Assembly: GCA_034090045.1 (NCBI GenBank)
Contig: JAXDTI010000009.1
Location: 1-64,000 of the forward strand
Length of the DNA stretch: 64,000 bases
Reading direction: 5' to 3'
From: JAXDTI01 sp034090045
GTDB taxonomy: Bacteria > Actinomycetota > Actinomycetes > Actinomycetales > Actinomycetaceae
Shown: piece by piece, positions 1-7,519 of the stretch
Position numbering within the stretch: position 1 is the first letter of the stretch
How the letters are laid out: each line of letters opens with the position of its first letter
Translations under genes and position numbers: made by a program
Notes under the pieces: generated by a model
The model's input: only the letters and a program-made list of their open reading frames with translations
What the model was told of the DNA's origin: nothing
The model's database searches: none

Positions 1-2
1 CC

Positions 3-149
3 GATTATATTGACGGGGACAAATATTTTAAGGTTCACCGTCCCGGGCATAACCTCGATCGCGCCCGCACCCAATTCAAACTGGTTACCGACATGGAGAA
101 AAAAATCTCTCAAATGCATCAGATAATATCAAAATATGCCGAGAAATAG
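3..149 (+). CDS. C-terminal end of an unidentified protein (cut by window edge)
   Basis: An open frame runs from the left edge to a TAG stop at 147-149 and gives 48 residues. They are charged and plausible as protein, ending in a Lys-rich, probably helical tail (MEKKISQMHQIISKYAEK). The start lies outside the window. I do not recognise the family. A second frame is also open over the first ~125 bases, so the coding call rests mainly on composition and on the absence of any other gene here. Confidence 0.4.
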   Translation, partial: DYIDGDKYFKVHRPGHNLDRARTQFKLVTDMEKKISQMHQIISKYAEK

Positions 150-252
150 CCTCAGTCACAAATCGGCGCACCGAAACTAGACTCCCGTTACCTTATCGTT
201 ATAAGATAGTTAGGAATTGGTTACAGAGTGATTCGTTTTTCACGGAGGCGAG

Positions 253-912
253 ATGCTTCGTTCTTTGATTGTTGCGCCTGGCGTTTTACTGTTGTCGGCG
301 TTGCTTCTGGCCAATGGCACTGCTATTCCGCAGCCGCAATCACCGGCTACCATAGAAGTTTCCCAAATCACACGGGATTTAATTACTGACCAGGTCAATA
401 ATCCGGTTGTGGTATCGAGCGTAAATAGCAAACTTGATATTGAGATTATCAGTGCAAAAACTTCTGACCCTTCCGTGACGGCAGACTCGCCGAATGCTTC
501 TGAAAAAACATCAGATATACCTGGTGTTGAGGGTGCTTTATCGCAAGTTCAACAATGCGCGGTTCCGAGCGGAGAATCGAGTTTGCAACCGTGGGTACGA
601 CAGGTTCGAACCATGATTAGCGATAACTTCAGTATCACGAATATTGGGGGTTATCGCGCCGGAGATCCGCTGGATCATGGACAGGGTTTGGCGTTGGATG
701 TGATGGTGCCTGTCTCCAGTGCGCTCGGAGATTCTGTAGCTCAATGGGCTATCTCCAATATGGATACCTTGAACATCAAATACGTTATTTGGAAACAGCG
801 TATCTATATGGGTGGCGGGTGGCAACCCATGGAGGATCGTGGATCGGTAACTCAAAACCATTACGATCATGTGCATATCAGTTTCAATACCGGCTCCGGT
901 AAATGTATTTAA
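253..912 (+). CDS. Secreted protein with ARB_07466-like (M15-like) C-terminal domain
   Basis: This 219-residue protein starts with a hydrophobic signal sequence (residues 1-24) followed by a Ser/Thr/Asp-rich linker to about residue 95. The C-terminal ~110 residues carry GGYRAGDPLDHGQGLALDVMV and a closing HYDHVHISF. These His/Asp motifs are typical of the actinobacterial ARB_07466-like domain, related in fold to D-Ala-D-Ala carboxypeptidases of the M15 type. It probably acts on or near peptidoglycan outside the cell; enzymatic activity is inferred, not shown. A GGAGG ribosome site lies at 244-248 and a possible -10 element (TATAAG) at 200-205. It is monocistronic, with tRNA-Ser directly downstream. 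Confidence 0.75.
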   Translation: MLRSLIVAPGVLLLSALLLANGTAIPQPQSPATIEVSQITRDLITDQVNNPVVVSSVNSKLDIEIISAKTSDPSVTADSPNASEKTSDIPGVEGALSQVQQCAVPSGESSLQPWVRQVRTMISDNFSITNIGGYRAGDPLDHGQGLALDVMVPVSSALGDSVAQWAISNMDTLNIKYVIWKQRIYMGGGWQPMEDRGSVTQNHYDHVHISFNTGSGKCI

Positions 913-945
913 CGGTATAAGATATTGGAGATAGGCGGTATCTTC

Positions 946-1030
946 GGAGGGTTGACCGAGCGGCCGAAGGAGACGGTCTTGAAAACCGTTGTGGGGTAAC
1001 CCACCGAGGGTTCGAATCCCTCACCCTCCG
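946..1030 (+). tRNA. tRNA-Ser (anticodon UGA)
   Basis: The 85-nt sequence folds as a class II tRNA. The acceptor arm is GGAGGGT/ACCCTCC with discriminator G. The anticodon loop CTTGAAA sits on an ACGGT/ACCGT stem and gives anticodon TGA. There is a long variable arm (GTGGGGTAACCCAC region) and a GAGGGTTCGAATCCCTC T-arm. The 3' CCA is not encoded. Confidence 0.95.
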
Positions 1031-1040
1031 CAAATAATTT

Positions 1041-1067
1041 GGGGACGGAGCTTTTTGCTCCGTCCCC
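1041..1067. terminator. Strong hairpin between tRNA-Ser and pspA
   Basis: A perfect 11-bp stem (GGGGACGGAGC / GCTCCGTCCCC) closes a TTTTT loop. It lies between the rightward tRNA-Ser and the leftward pspA gene, so it probably ends transcription from both sides. Neither flank has a long T-tract, so terminator strength is uncertain. Confidence 0.6.
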
Positions 1068-1089
1068 AAAACAATTCGGTTTATTCAGT

Positions 1090-1803
1090 TCAGCTGTTTT
1101 TGAGGGCAGCGAGACGAGCTTCCACCTCGGCGTCCGCCCCGGCGTTACCGAGTTGCGCGAACTGCTCATCGAGGCTGTCGGCAGCGATCTCCGCCTTGCC
1201 CTGAGCCATCGCTTCTTCGCGGCGTACCCGCTCCTCGAAACGCCCAATCTCGGAGCTCGGATCCAGGATGTTGATGGAAGCCATCGCATCCTGCACCTGA
1301 TTTTGAGCCTCCGCGGTCTTAGCCCGCGCCACCAGCGAGTCACGCTTGCCCTTGAGATCCTCAAGCTTCGTCTTCATGGTGTCGAGCCCGGTCTTGAGTT
1401 TGTCAACCACCTGCTGCTGCGAAGCAATCATCGGTTCTTGAGCCTTGACCTCGTTCTCGGCTTCAATCTGCTTGGACAGCGCCACGCGAGCCAGATTATC
1501 GAATTTCTCTGCCTGTTCCGTGGAGCCGGCTATACGAGCTTTCTCAGCTTCCGCGGACGCGAGTTTAGCCTTCTCGCCCCAAGATTTAGCGGCGGCGCGA
1601 TCCTCTTCGCAATCCTTCTCAGCCAGACGCAGGTTCCCGATGGTTTGGGCGACCGCAGATTCGGCTTCGGCAATCGAGTTCGTGTAGTCACGAATCAATT
1701 GATCCAGCATCTTTTCGGGGTCTTCCGCACGGTCGAGTAATGCATTGATATTGGCTTTCGCGAGCTGCGTGATACGGCCCAGGATAGTCTTCTTTTCGGT
1801 CAT
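1090..1803 (-). CDS. pspA: PspA/IM30 (phage-shock protein A) family protein
   Basis: PspA-type proteins are peripheral inner-membrane coiled-coil proteins that stabilise stressed membranes. The 237-residue product has the family N-terminus (TILGRITQLAKANINALLDRAEDPEKMLDQ) and then one long Ala/Glu/Lys/Gln-rich coiled coil to near the C-terminus, at the usual family length. I chose the second ATG of an ATGATG pair because AAAGG sits about 6 nt upstream; the first ATG at 1806 is too close. A TATAAT -10-like box lies about 30 nt upstream of the start. The gene follows two TPM-domain membrane protein genes on the same strand with only a 132-bp gap, so the three probably form one envelope-stress module. 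Confidence 0.9.
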   Translation of the reverse strand: MTEKKTILGRITQLAKANINALLDRAEDPEKMLDQLIRDYTNSIAEAESAVAQTIGNLRLAEKDCEEDRAAAKSWGEKAKLASAEAEKARIAGSTEQAEKFDNLARVALSKQIEAENEVKAQEPMIASQQQVVDKLKTGLDTMKTKLEDLKGKRDSLVARAKTAEAQNQVQDAMASINILDPSSEIGRFEERVRREEAMAQGKAEIAADSLDEQFAQLGNAGADAEVEARLAALKNS

Positions 1804-1935
1804 CATCTGCCTTTCTGATATTATAGGCAACCTGCCTAACAAATCGATTTTATCAAGCCAAACCTGAACAGTGCCTGTGTTTAACCAGATAATTATGTGT
1901 ATGTAAGTTCAAAGGTTGATGATTTAATCTGTGCT

Positions 1936-3864
1936 TCAAAAAGATGATCCGCCGAAACCGCTGAAACCGCCGCCGCCGAAGAATCCACCCCCGGAGAATC
2001 CACCAAAACCGCCGCCGCTGTGGTTGTTGCCGCCGCCAGAGAGCATACTGCCCATCACACCCCCGATGACGGCACCTACGAAACTGGAATCGGAGTTGGA
2101 GATACGGGGCGCGATATTGTCACCGGAGCGGAAAGACACCTCGGATACCCTCGCCGTCGAAATCGCCTTATTTGCGCTTGCTTTAGCTTGCCCGAGCAGA
2201 GAGATTCCGGCAGACGTTTCGGTGGCTGCCACCGCTTGTGCCCGCAGTGAACGCGCCTCAGCAATCAGGGCTCGAGCATTCTCATCAACTATGCCGCGAC
2301 GAGTGCTTATATAGTTATCCGCTTGAGTGATAACCGCGTCAACATCTGCCAGCAAGGCGCTATAGCGCGCCTGTAGCTTTTCTTCGACCTGCCATGTCTC
2401 ACGCTGCTCAGCGAGCGCGGCATCAAGAGCATCCTCAGCGGTCGCTAAATGTTCGAGGGCTGCCAGCGGATCTCCGCCCCCGCCCTGAGCGTCCTGACCC
2501 TCGGCGATTGCGGCTTGTGCGTCAGCCACCAGTGGCGCCAACGCGGCCTGCAGCTCGGTGGCTCGGGCTGCATCAGACAAATCGGAGCTTATGGAGGCGA
2601 CAGCTGCGGTAAGTCGACCTCTGGAATCGGCTAGTGTCTCACGAGCCTGTTGAATCTGATCGAGTTGAATTATGCTCTGTGTCAACATTCGAGAAGCCAG
2701 TTGTGCATAGTGCGCCGCAGCGGTCAGATTACCTTCTGACCAGGATTGATTACCGGAACGGACGGCTTCGCGACCAGCCTCAATCAGATCCCGAGCCTGC
2801 TGCGGGTTGTCCTCGATTGACGGGGTTGCAGTGGCAGGAAATTCGGCTTTCAAGGCCTTTAACTCCGCCTCCATCAGCGGGATCTGCTGCTCAGTGTCGT
2901 CCAGTTTCGCGGATATGTCTTGCAGATTTGCCTGAGCGTTAGCCTGCTGGTTTTGAGCGGCGGCAACCCGTTCGTGTATGTCGCGCAGACTCTCCCGGGT
3001 CTGCCCCGACAACTTGACTATGTTTCCCGCGACCTGTGCTTTTTCATGCGTCTCAGACAAGGAACCCATTTGCTTCAACATCTCGAAAACGCGGTCGCGC
3101 TTTGTGCGAGCATCGTCAAGCACCTGCTGGTATTCCCCCGCGGTGTTAGCGCCCAGCGACAGTCTCGTGAACTCGGCTTCTTCCTGTGCTTCTCGCACCA
3201 GTGTGTCGAGTTCGGCCGCTGCCAGCGAGGCCTGTTGAATCAGTTCTTCCGGGGTGGCTGGTGGCTCAGCAGTGCCGGTAGCGTCACCATCAGTCTGTTT
3301 CTTCTTGCGTGAAAGCGCAGCTAAAACAATCAACACAACTATCACTACGAACCCGATAAAGAGCAGCGGCATGAAAGAGCCGCCGGAACTGGAACTCCCA
3401 GTGGAGGAACGCTCGGTATAGGACCTTGCGTAAGCCTCGACAGCCCCATTCCAGTTATCACTGCTCAACTCGCTTTTAACGGCGTTTTGCAGGTTTTCGG
3501 CCTGGGAGTTGTCGAGCGCCACTTCGGAGCCTTTACAAAACCCCATGCGACGCTGCTCGGTTGCTACCACCAGCGCCATCGCGTTTTGCCCCACCCCGAT
3601 ATTTGTGAGGGCACCCACACACCACTTGGTCTCGCCGATACCAGAAAAATCGGGAACAAAGAACGCGTAGAGCTCGCCGTCAAGGTCGGATGCCTCGTCA
3701 AGTTGGCTACCGGCTGCTTCGGTATTGTTGAGCACACCGGAGGAGTCGTACACTCGCCCGTTAATGTTACCAGGCGGTTCTTCGGCGTGTGCGACCAGCG
3801 GCGTGAGGGCAATGAGCATGACCCCCGCTATCGCCCCAAGAATGCTGTGGGTGATGCTGCTCAT
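1936..3864 (-). CDS. TPM-domain membrane protein with Gly-rich C-terminal tail
   Basis: The protein has 642 residues. It has a signal peptide (about 1-27), an extracytoplasmic TPM domain (about 30-150; the Psb32/MOLO1 family, proposed to be phosphatase-like or to act in membrane-protein quality control), a membrane segment near 165-188 followed by RKKK, then long coiled-coil helices. It ends with about 40 residues rich in Gly/Ser/Phe closing in GGSSF, a tail common in this family. The start ATG overlaps the stop of the upstream TPM gene (TAATG), showing translational coupling. The 3987 start possible in this frame would bury the signal peptide, so I rejected it. The function beyond envelope association is unknown. 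Confidence 0.8.
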   Translation of the reverse strand: MSSITHSILGAIAGVMLIALTPLVAHAEEPPGNINGRVYDSSGVLNNTEAAGSQLDEASDLDGELYAFFVPDFSGIGETKWCVGALTNIGVGQNAMALVVATEQRRMGFCKGSEVALDNSQAENLQNAVKSELSSDNWNGAVEAYARSYTERSSTGSSSSGGSFMPLLFIGFVVIVVLIVLAALSRKKKQTDGDATGTAEPPATPEELIQQASLAAAELDTLVREAQEEAEFTRLSLGANTAGEYQQVLDDARTKRDRVFEMLKQMGSLSETHEKAQVAGNIVKLSGQTRESLRDIHERVAAAQNQQANAQANLQDISAKLDDTEQQIPLMEAELKALKAEFPATATPSIEDNPQQARDLIEAGREAVRSGNQSWSEGNLTAAAHYAQLASRMLTQSIIQLDQIQQARETLADSRGRLTAAVASISSDLSDAARATELQAALAPLVADAQAAIAEGQDAQGGGGDPLAALEHLATAEDALDAALAEQRETWQVEEKLQARYSALLADVDAVITQADNYISTRRGIVDENARALIAEARSLRAQAVAATETSAGISLLGQAKASANKAISTARVSEVSFRSGDNIAPRISNSDSSFVGAVIGGVMGSMLSGGGNNHSGGGFGGFSGGGFFGGGGFSGFGGSSF

Positions 3865-6125
3865 TACTGTTCCTTTCGCCAGTCGATGTCGGCTGCCGCC
3901 AGCCGCGCTGCCTGTAGTGCCTGTTGCCGTGCCTGTTTCAGATAGTGCAGCGCGCGGGCATCGTCGCTGCCGTAATACTGGTCGCATTTGTTGAGCGTGC
4001 GGTTTGCTAGCTGCAGCATAGTTCGCGCCGGTATCATGACTGTCCGTAGTTGAGCGGTAATCATTTCGTCGAGTGCCGCCATCATAGACACCAGTGCTTC
4101 AAGCTGGTTGTCGAGAGTATCGATGCTTTCTGCGTGCTGCTGCGCCTCGATGTGCGTTGCGAGTCCCTGCACCATTCTCACGGTGCTTTCAGCTTGTTGC
4201 AGTCGTTCTTCAGCGCTCCGCGATGCAACTGCACTCTCTGTTTCCTTACCGCTGTTCGCGGCTGCCTGGGCATCGGCGAGATCACTGGGCACCTTGTCGA
4301 GTTGTTCGAGGGCGCTGACTACTACTCGGTTAAATGCTCCGGTAAAGTCGGCGAGATTTGCCGGTAGTTTATCGAGAATTGTGTCTGCTTTACCGAGATC
4401 GAGTCGGGCCTGATCGGAATGGGTTTTCAGGTCTTGAGCGAGCCTATTGAAGTTGTACTGGATGTGGCGCTGTTGCACATAGCGCTTCACCTCTTCGCGT
4501 ACTGCCGGTTCGGTGACGGCGAGCTGTTCACGGATTTGGTCGGCGCGGATGTCGCGGGATTGCAGCTGCGCGTTCGCGAGTTCTCTATAGGCATCATTGA
4601 CCGCATTGTGGAGCTGAGACAGTGCCGCTGTGAGCTCCATCGCGGCACTGCGACCAAAAACCTGGTTGCTGGTTGCGAGGTCTTCGCCGGCGCTACGAGA
4701 GAGATTATCTGCGGTGAGCATCTCGGAGAGAAAGTCGGGAGCGGCCGGTACCGGGAATGGGGGAGCGGCCGGTACCGATTCCACAGCGGGAGCGGGTTCG
4801 GGTTCCGGTGCGGGAGCGGCCGGTACCGATTCCACAGCGGGAGCGGGTTCCGGTGCAGGTTCGGGTTCCGGTGCGGGAGCGGGTTCCGGTGTAGGTTCCG
4901 GTTCCGGCTGTGGAGCTGAGGCGAGTTCGGGTTCAGGAGTTGGCGCCGGTTCAGTTACGGAAGTGAATTCCATTACCGTGTCTGACAGCGCTGCCTTCCC
5001 GAATTGGGGCTCGTCCTGTTCAGTGCGGAGCACCGGAACTGCCGGGAGAGCTGGAACATGCGGAAGGTCGTCGGGTTCTCGTTCAGCAGCAGCTTCAGCA
5101 GTCTCGGCAGCTGCGATTTTAGCTGGCTTTTCTGCCGCAGCCTTTTCTGTCGCTTCACGTTCAGCAGTCTCGGCAGCAATCCGCGCCTGCTCAGCAGCGT
5201 TCCGGCGAGCCTCTTCTTCAGCTCGCTGTTGTTGTCTCGCGGCCTTCGCTGCAGCTTTCGCTTCTGCTTCCTTTGCTGCCTTCTCAGCTGCCAGCTCTTT
5301 CTTTGCCTTCGCTTTCGCGGCTTTCGCCGCGGCTTTTGCTTCTGCTTTGCGGCGTTTCTCCTCAGTCTTTCGTTCTTTAGCTTCGTGAGCAGCAGTTTTA
5401 GCGTGAGTAACAGGTTTTTTAGTCGAAATGTCTTCAGCGTCGCTAGAGTCGGAACTGCTCTTGCGGGCAGCGGTATTTGCGCGACCACGTTTAACGTACA
5501 TCCACACTGCAAAAATCAGGATTCCGAGCACCAGAACATTCGCGACAATCAGCAGCACTACCGGCCAATTTGATCCTCCGCGCACCCCGGCCTTTGTGGC
5601 ACTGTTCCCCAGCTGTTCAGCAAATGATGTGATAGCGGTCGGAATATCGCCCTCGTTGAGATGCGCCAGCAGGTAGTCCCGTGCAAGCGCCGATACGGTG
5701 TCCTGGTTCAAAGTCGCTGCCGGTCCGGGCGAAGCCATATAGGCATACTGTGTCGGTCCGGTCAGCAACGACAACATATAGGCCTCGTTCCCGGCTCCCG
5801 ACATTTCGAGAGCTTTCGTGTTCCAGTCGGGTGCTGACAAGGTACCGAAATCGGCGGGTAGTGCCACATACAGCTCTACACCGCGCCCTTGCAGATCCTT
5901 TAGAGTTTTCTCGACTTTTCCGCGATCTTTGCCGAGCTGCCCTTTGGGGTCATAAATCTGGTTTTTGATGACCTGCGGTGTTTCTGCGTTAAACAATCCC
6001 GAGCTATTTGCGGCACCCGCGATCGGAGCTACCACCCAGGTGAGCAGCACCGCCAGCGAAACTGTGAGAGCCATGATTGATGCGCGCATACCGCCGCGCG
6101 CCGGGGTAATCTGTTGAAAATACAT
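3864..6125 (-). CDS. Large TPM-domain membrane protein with Lys/Ala/Glu and Pro-Glu linkers
   Basis: A 753-residue protein with the same plan as its downstream neighbour. It has a signal sequence (about 12-38), a TPM domain (about 48-175), one membrane helix (about 187-210) and a highly charged Ala/Lys/Glu region (about 215-350). A Pro-Glu-Ala repeat region (about 390-465) includes duplicated PAVESVPAAP units, and a final coiled-coil region (about 470-753) resembles that of the neighbour. GAGG lies 6 nt upstream of the ATG at 6125, supporting this start. The shared architecture suggests an old tandem duplication with later growth of the linker. The long charged and Pro-rich stretch would hold the coiled coil away from the membrane on the cytoplasmic side. 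No function can be assigned with certainty. Confidence 0.8.
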   Translation of the reverse strand: MYFQQITPARGGMRASIMALTVSLAVLLTWVVAPIAGAANSSGLFNAETPQVIKNQIYDPKGQLGKDRGKVEKTLKDLQGRGVELYVALPADFGTLSAPDWNTKALEMSGAGNEAYMLSLLTGPTQYAYMASPGPAATLNQDTVSALARDYLLAHLNEGDIPTAITSFAEQLGNSATKAGVRGGSNWPVVLLIVANVLVLGILIFAVWMYVKRGRANTAARKSSSDSSDAEDISTKKPVTHAKTAAHEAKERKTEEKRRKAEAKAAAKAAKAKAKKELAAEKAAKEAEAKAAAKAARQQQRAEEEARRNAAEQARIAAETAEREATEKAAAEKPAKIAAAETAEAAAEREPDDLPHVPALPAVPVLRTEQDEPQFGKAALSDTVMEFTSVTEPAPTPEPELASAPQPEPEPTPEPAPAPEPEPAPEPAPAVESVPAAPAPEPEPAPAVESVPAAPPFPVPAAPDFLSEMLTADNLSRSAGEDLATSNQVFGRSAAMELTAALSQLHNAVNDAYRELANAQLQSRDIRADQIREQLAVTEPAVREEVKRYVQQRHIQYNFNRLAQDLKTHSDQARLDLGKADTILDKLPANLADFTGAFNRVVVSALEQLDKVPSDLADAQAAANSGKETESAVASRSAEERLQQAESTVRMVQGLATHIEAQQHAESIDTLDNQLEALVSMMAALDEMITAQLRTVMIPARTMLQLANRTLNKCDQYYGSDDARALHYLKQARQQALQAARLAAADIDWRKEQ
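4761..4850. repeat. 39-bp direct repeat inside the TPM gene linker
   Basis: Two identical 39-bp copies (4761-4799 and 4812-4850) begin 51 bp (17 codons) apart. A partial third copy of the first 17 bases starts at 4737. They encode the duplicated Pro/Glu/Ala-rich segment. Being in frame, they can expand or contract without breaking the gene. Confidence 0.85.
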
Positions 6126-6230
6126 AATCGCCTCGTAACTGCCTGGTGTGGCTGACCCAAAAATATCTTTACTATTATCATAAACGAACAGGTAGAGTAT
6201 GTAGAGAAAGATGTGTTAAGGAGAGTGACT

Positions 6231-6608
6231 GTGCCTACCGGGAAAATCAAATGGTTTGACGTCGAACGCGGTTTCGGTTTTATCGGCGCGGACGATGGAA
6301 CCGAGGTGTTCCTGCACGCCAATCAGCTCGCCGACACGTCCCTCACCCCCAAAGCTGGAATGAAAGTTGAGTTTTCGGTTGCCGACGGTCGCAAGGGGCC
6401 GCAGGCAATGGCGGTACAAATTGTGTCAAAGTCTCCCTCGGTTGCGAAAAATAGGCGCCGTAAAGCCCAGGAGATGGTGCCGCTGGTGGAGGATTTGATA
6501 AAGCTGCTCGACAGCTCTTCTAACTCGTTGCGTCGGGGACACTACCCGGACAATGGTCGCAAGATTGCGACACTCCTGCGTGCGGTCGCGGAGGATTTCG
6601 ATGCCTGA
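6231..6608 (+). CDS. Cold-shock domain protein with C-terminal extension
   Basis: The 125-residue protein opens with a full cold-shock domain (about 1-65) with the RNA-binding motifs KWFDVERGFGFI and EVFLHANQL. A ~60-residue basic and helical extension follows, as in longer actinobacterial cold-shock proteins. It should bind single-stranded RNA or DNA in the cytoplasm. I chose the GTG at 6231 because AAGGAG (6218-6223) is 7 nt upstream; the earlier GTG at 6213 lies before this site. Its stop overlaps the start of the DUF3027 gene, so the two are coupled. This pairing is common in actinobacteria. Confidence 0.9.
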   Translation: MPTGKIKWFDVERGFGFIGADDGTEVFLHANQLADTSLTPKAGMKVEFSVADGRKGPQAMAVQIVSKSPSVAKNRRRKAQEMVPLVEDLIKLLDSSSNSLRRGHYPDNGRKIATLLRAVAEDFDA

Positions 6609-7383
6609 ACGTCCAGAGTCTCGATCCACATCGCGTAACGCCGACCGGGTTCTGGCTGATGCTGTTGACCAGGCGCGGGAGGCTCTCGCACCGATAGCTC
6701 ACCCAGACGAGATAGGGGAGTACCTGGGTGTGAGCGCTGATGGTCAGCGGCTCGCCACCCACGCTTTCGACTGCCTGAAAGAGGGATATAGGGGTTGGCG
6801 TTGGGTGGTCACCCTGACGCGGGTGCCGCGCTCGCGAAGCGCCACAATCTGTGAGATTGACCTGTTACCGGGCGAGGACTCGCTGCTTGCGCCGCCTTGG
6901 GTGCCCTGGGATGAGCGCCTGGAACCCGGAGATGTAGGTCGCGATGACGTGTTGCCCTATCGCGCCGATGATGAGCGGCTCGACCAGTCTTTTGAAGATG
7001 TTTCCGAAGATGATATGGATCGGCGTACCGTTGAGGAGCTGGGGCTTGGGCGTGCCCGAGTGTTGAACCGTGCGGGGCGTTCTGAAGCTGCTGAACGCTG
7101 GTACAACTCGGCTGCCGGTCCGGTTCGCCGGCGCGGAGGTAAACGCGGAAAGATACCGGCTGAAACTTGCTCCACCTGTGGGTTCATGTTGAAAATGGCG
7201 GGGTCTTTTCGCGCTCGCTTCGGGGTTTGCAGCAATGAGTGGTCCCCGGACGACGGTCATGTGGTGTCCCTGGATCACAGCTGCGGTGCCCATTCAGAGA
7301 CCGACATCGAGCATCGTCCACGCCAGTGGCAGCCGGAGGCGCCGCGTCTGGATGAGAACGACCTGGAACAGGTCGAACTGTAG
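6601..7383 (+). CDS. DUF3027 family protein
   Basis: The 260-residue product matches the actinobacterial DUF3027 family. It has a conserved N-terminal part (YLGVSADGQRLATHAFDC, then GYRGWRWVVTLTRVPRS) and a C-terminal segment with CSTCGFMLKMAGSFRARFGVC and HSCGAH, whose cysteines and histidine could bind a metal. GGAGG sits just upstream of the ATG at 6601, inside the end of the cold-shock gene. The function is not known; coupling to the cold-shock gene suggests a role linked to RNA or to the same stress response, but this is inference. Confidence 0.85.
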   Translation: MPERPESRSTSRNADRVLADAVDQAREALAPIAHPDEIGEYLGVSADGQRLATHAFDCLKEGYRGWRWVVTLTRVPRSRSATICEIDLLPGEDSLLAPPWVPWDERLEPGDVGRDDVLPYRADDERLDQSFEDVSEDDMDRRTVEELGLGRARVLNRAGRSEAAERWYNSAAGPVRRRGGKRGKIPAETCSTCGFMLKMAGSFRARFGVCSNEWSPDDGHVVSLDHSCGAHSETDIEHRPRQWQPEAPRLDENDLEQVEL

Positions 7384-7467
7384 TTTCAGCATCGAACCAT
7401 AATTTTGATTCCGGTTATTATTCATGACCGCTGAGGTGTGGGATAATTAGGGTGTCTCGTGAAAAAT

Positions 7468-7519
7468 GCGGGATGTTCCCCCTGGCGCCCGAAAGGGCAG
7501 ATAGGAAGCAGCGGTCGCA
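7468..7519 (+). promoter_or_regulatory. Structured 5' leader of the purine permease gene
   Basis: The 52 nt before the start codon can fold into one long hairpin. TGCG (7468-7471) pairs with CGCA (7516-7519), TTCC (7476-7479) with GGAA, and GCCC (7487-7490) with GGGC (7495-7498) around a GAAA tetraloop. The GGAA strand is part of the probable ribosome site (AGGAAG, 7503-7508), so folding would hide it. A -10-like GATAAT lies at 7442-7447. It does not match the purine-riboswitch core I know. A regulatory role is inference from the fold. Confidence 0.35.

Noticed and set aside
4630..5388. Long Ser/Ala/Gly-rich open frame on the plus strand
   Set aside because: It is the antisense of the Lys/Ala/Glu-rich and Pro-Glu repeat region of the TPM gene; the composition is a by-product of the repeats.
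7468..7519. Possible small SRP RNA before the purine permease
   Set aside because: GGAAGCAGC and a tetraloop recall SRP RNA helix 8, but the conserved symmetric loop and closing stem do not fit, and it abuts the coding start.
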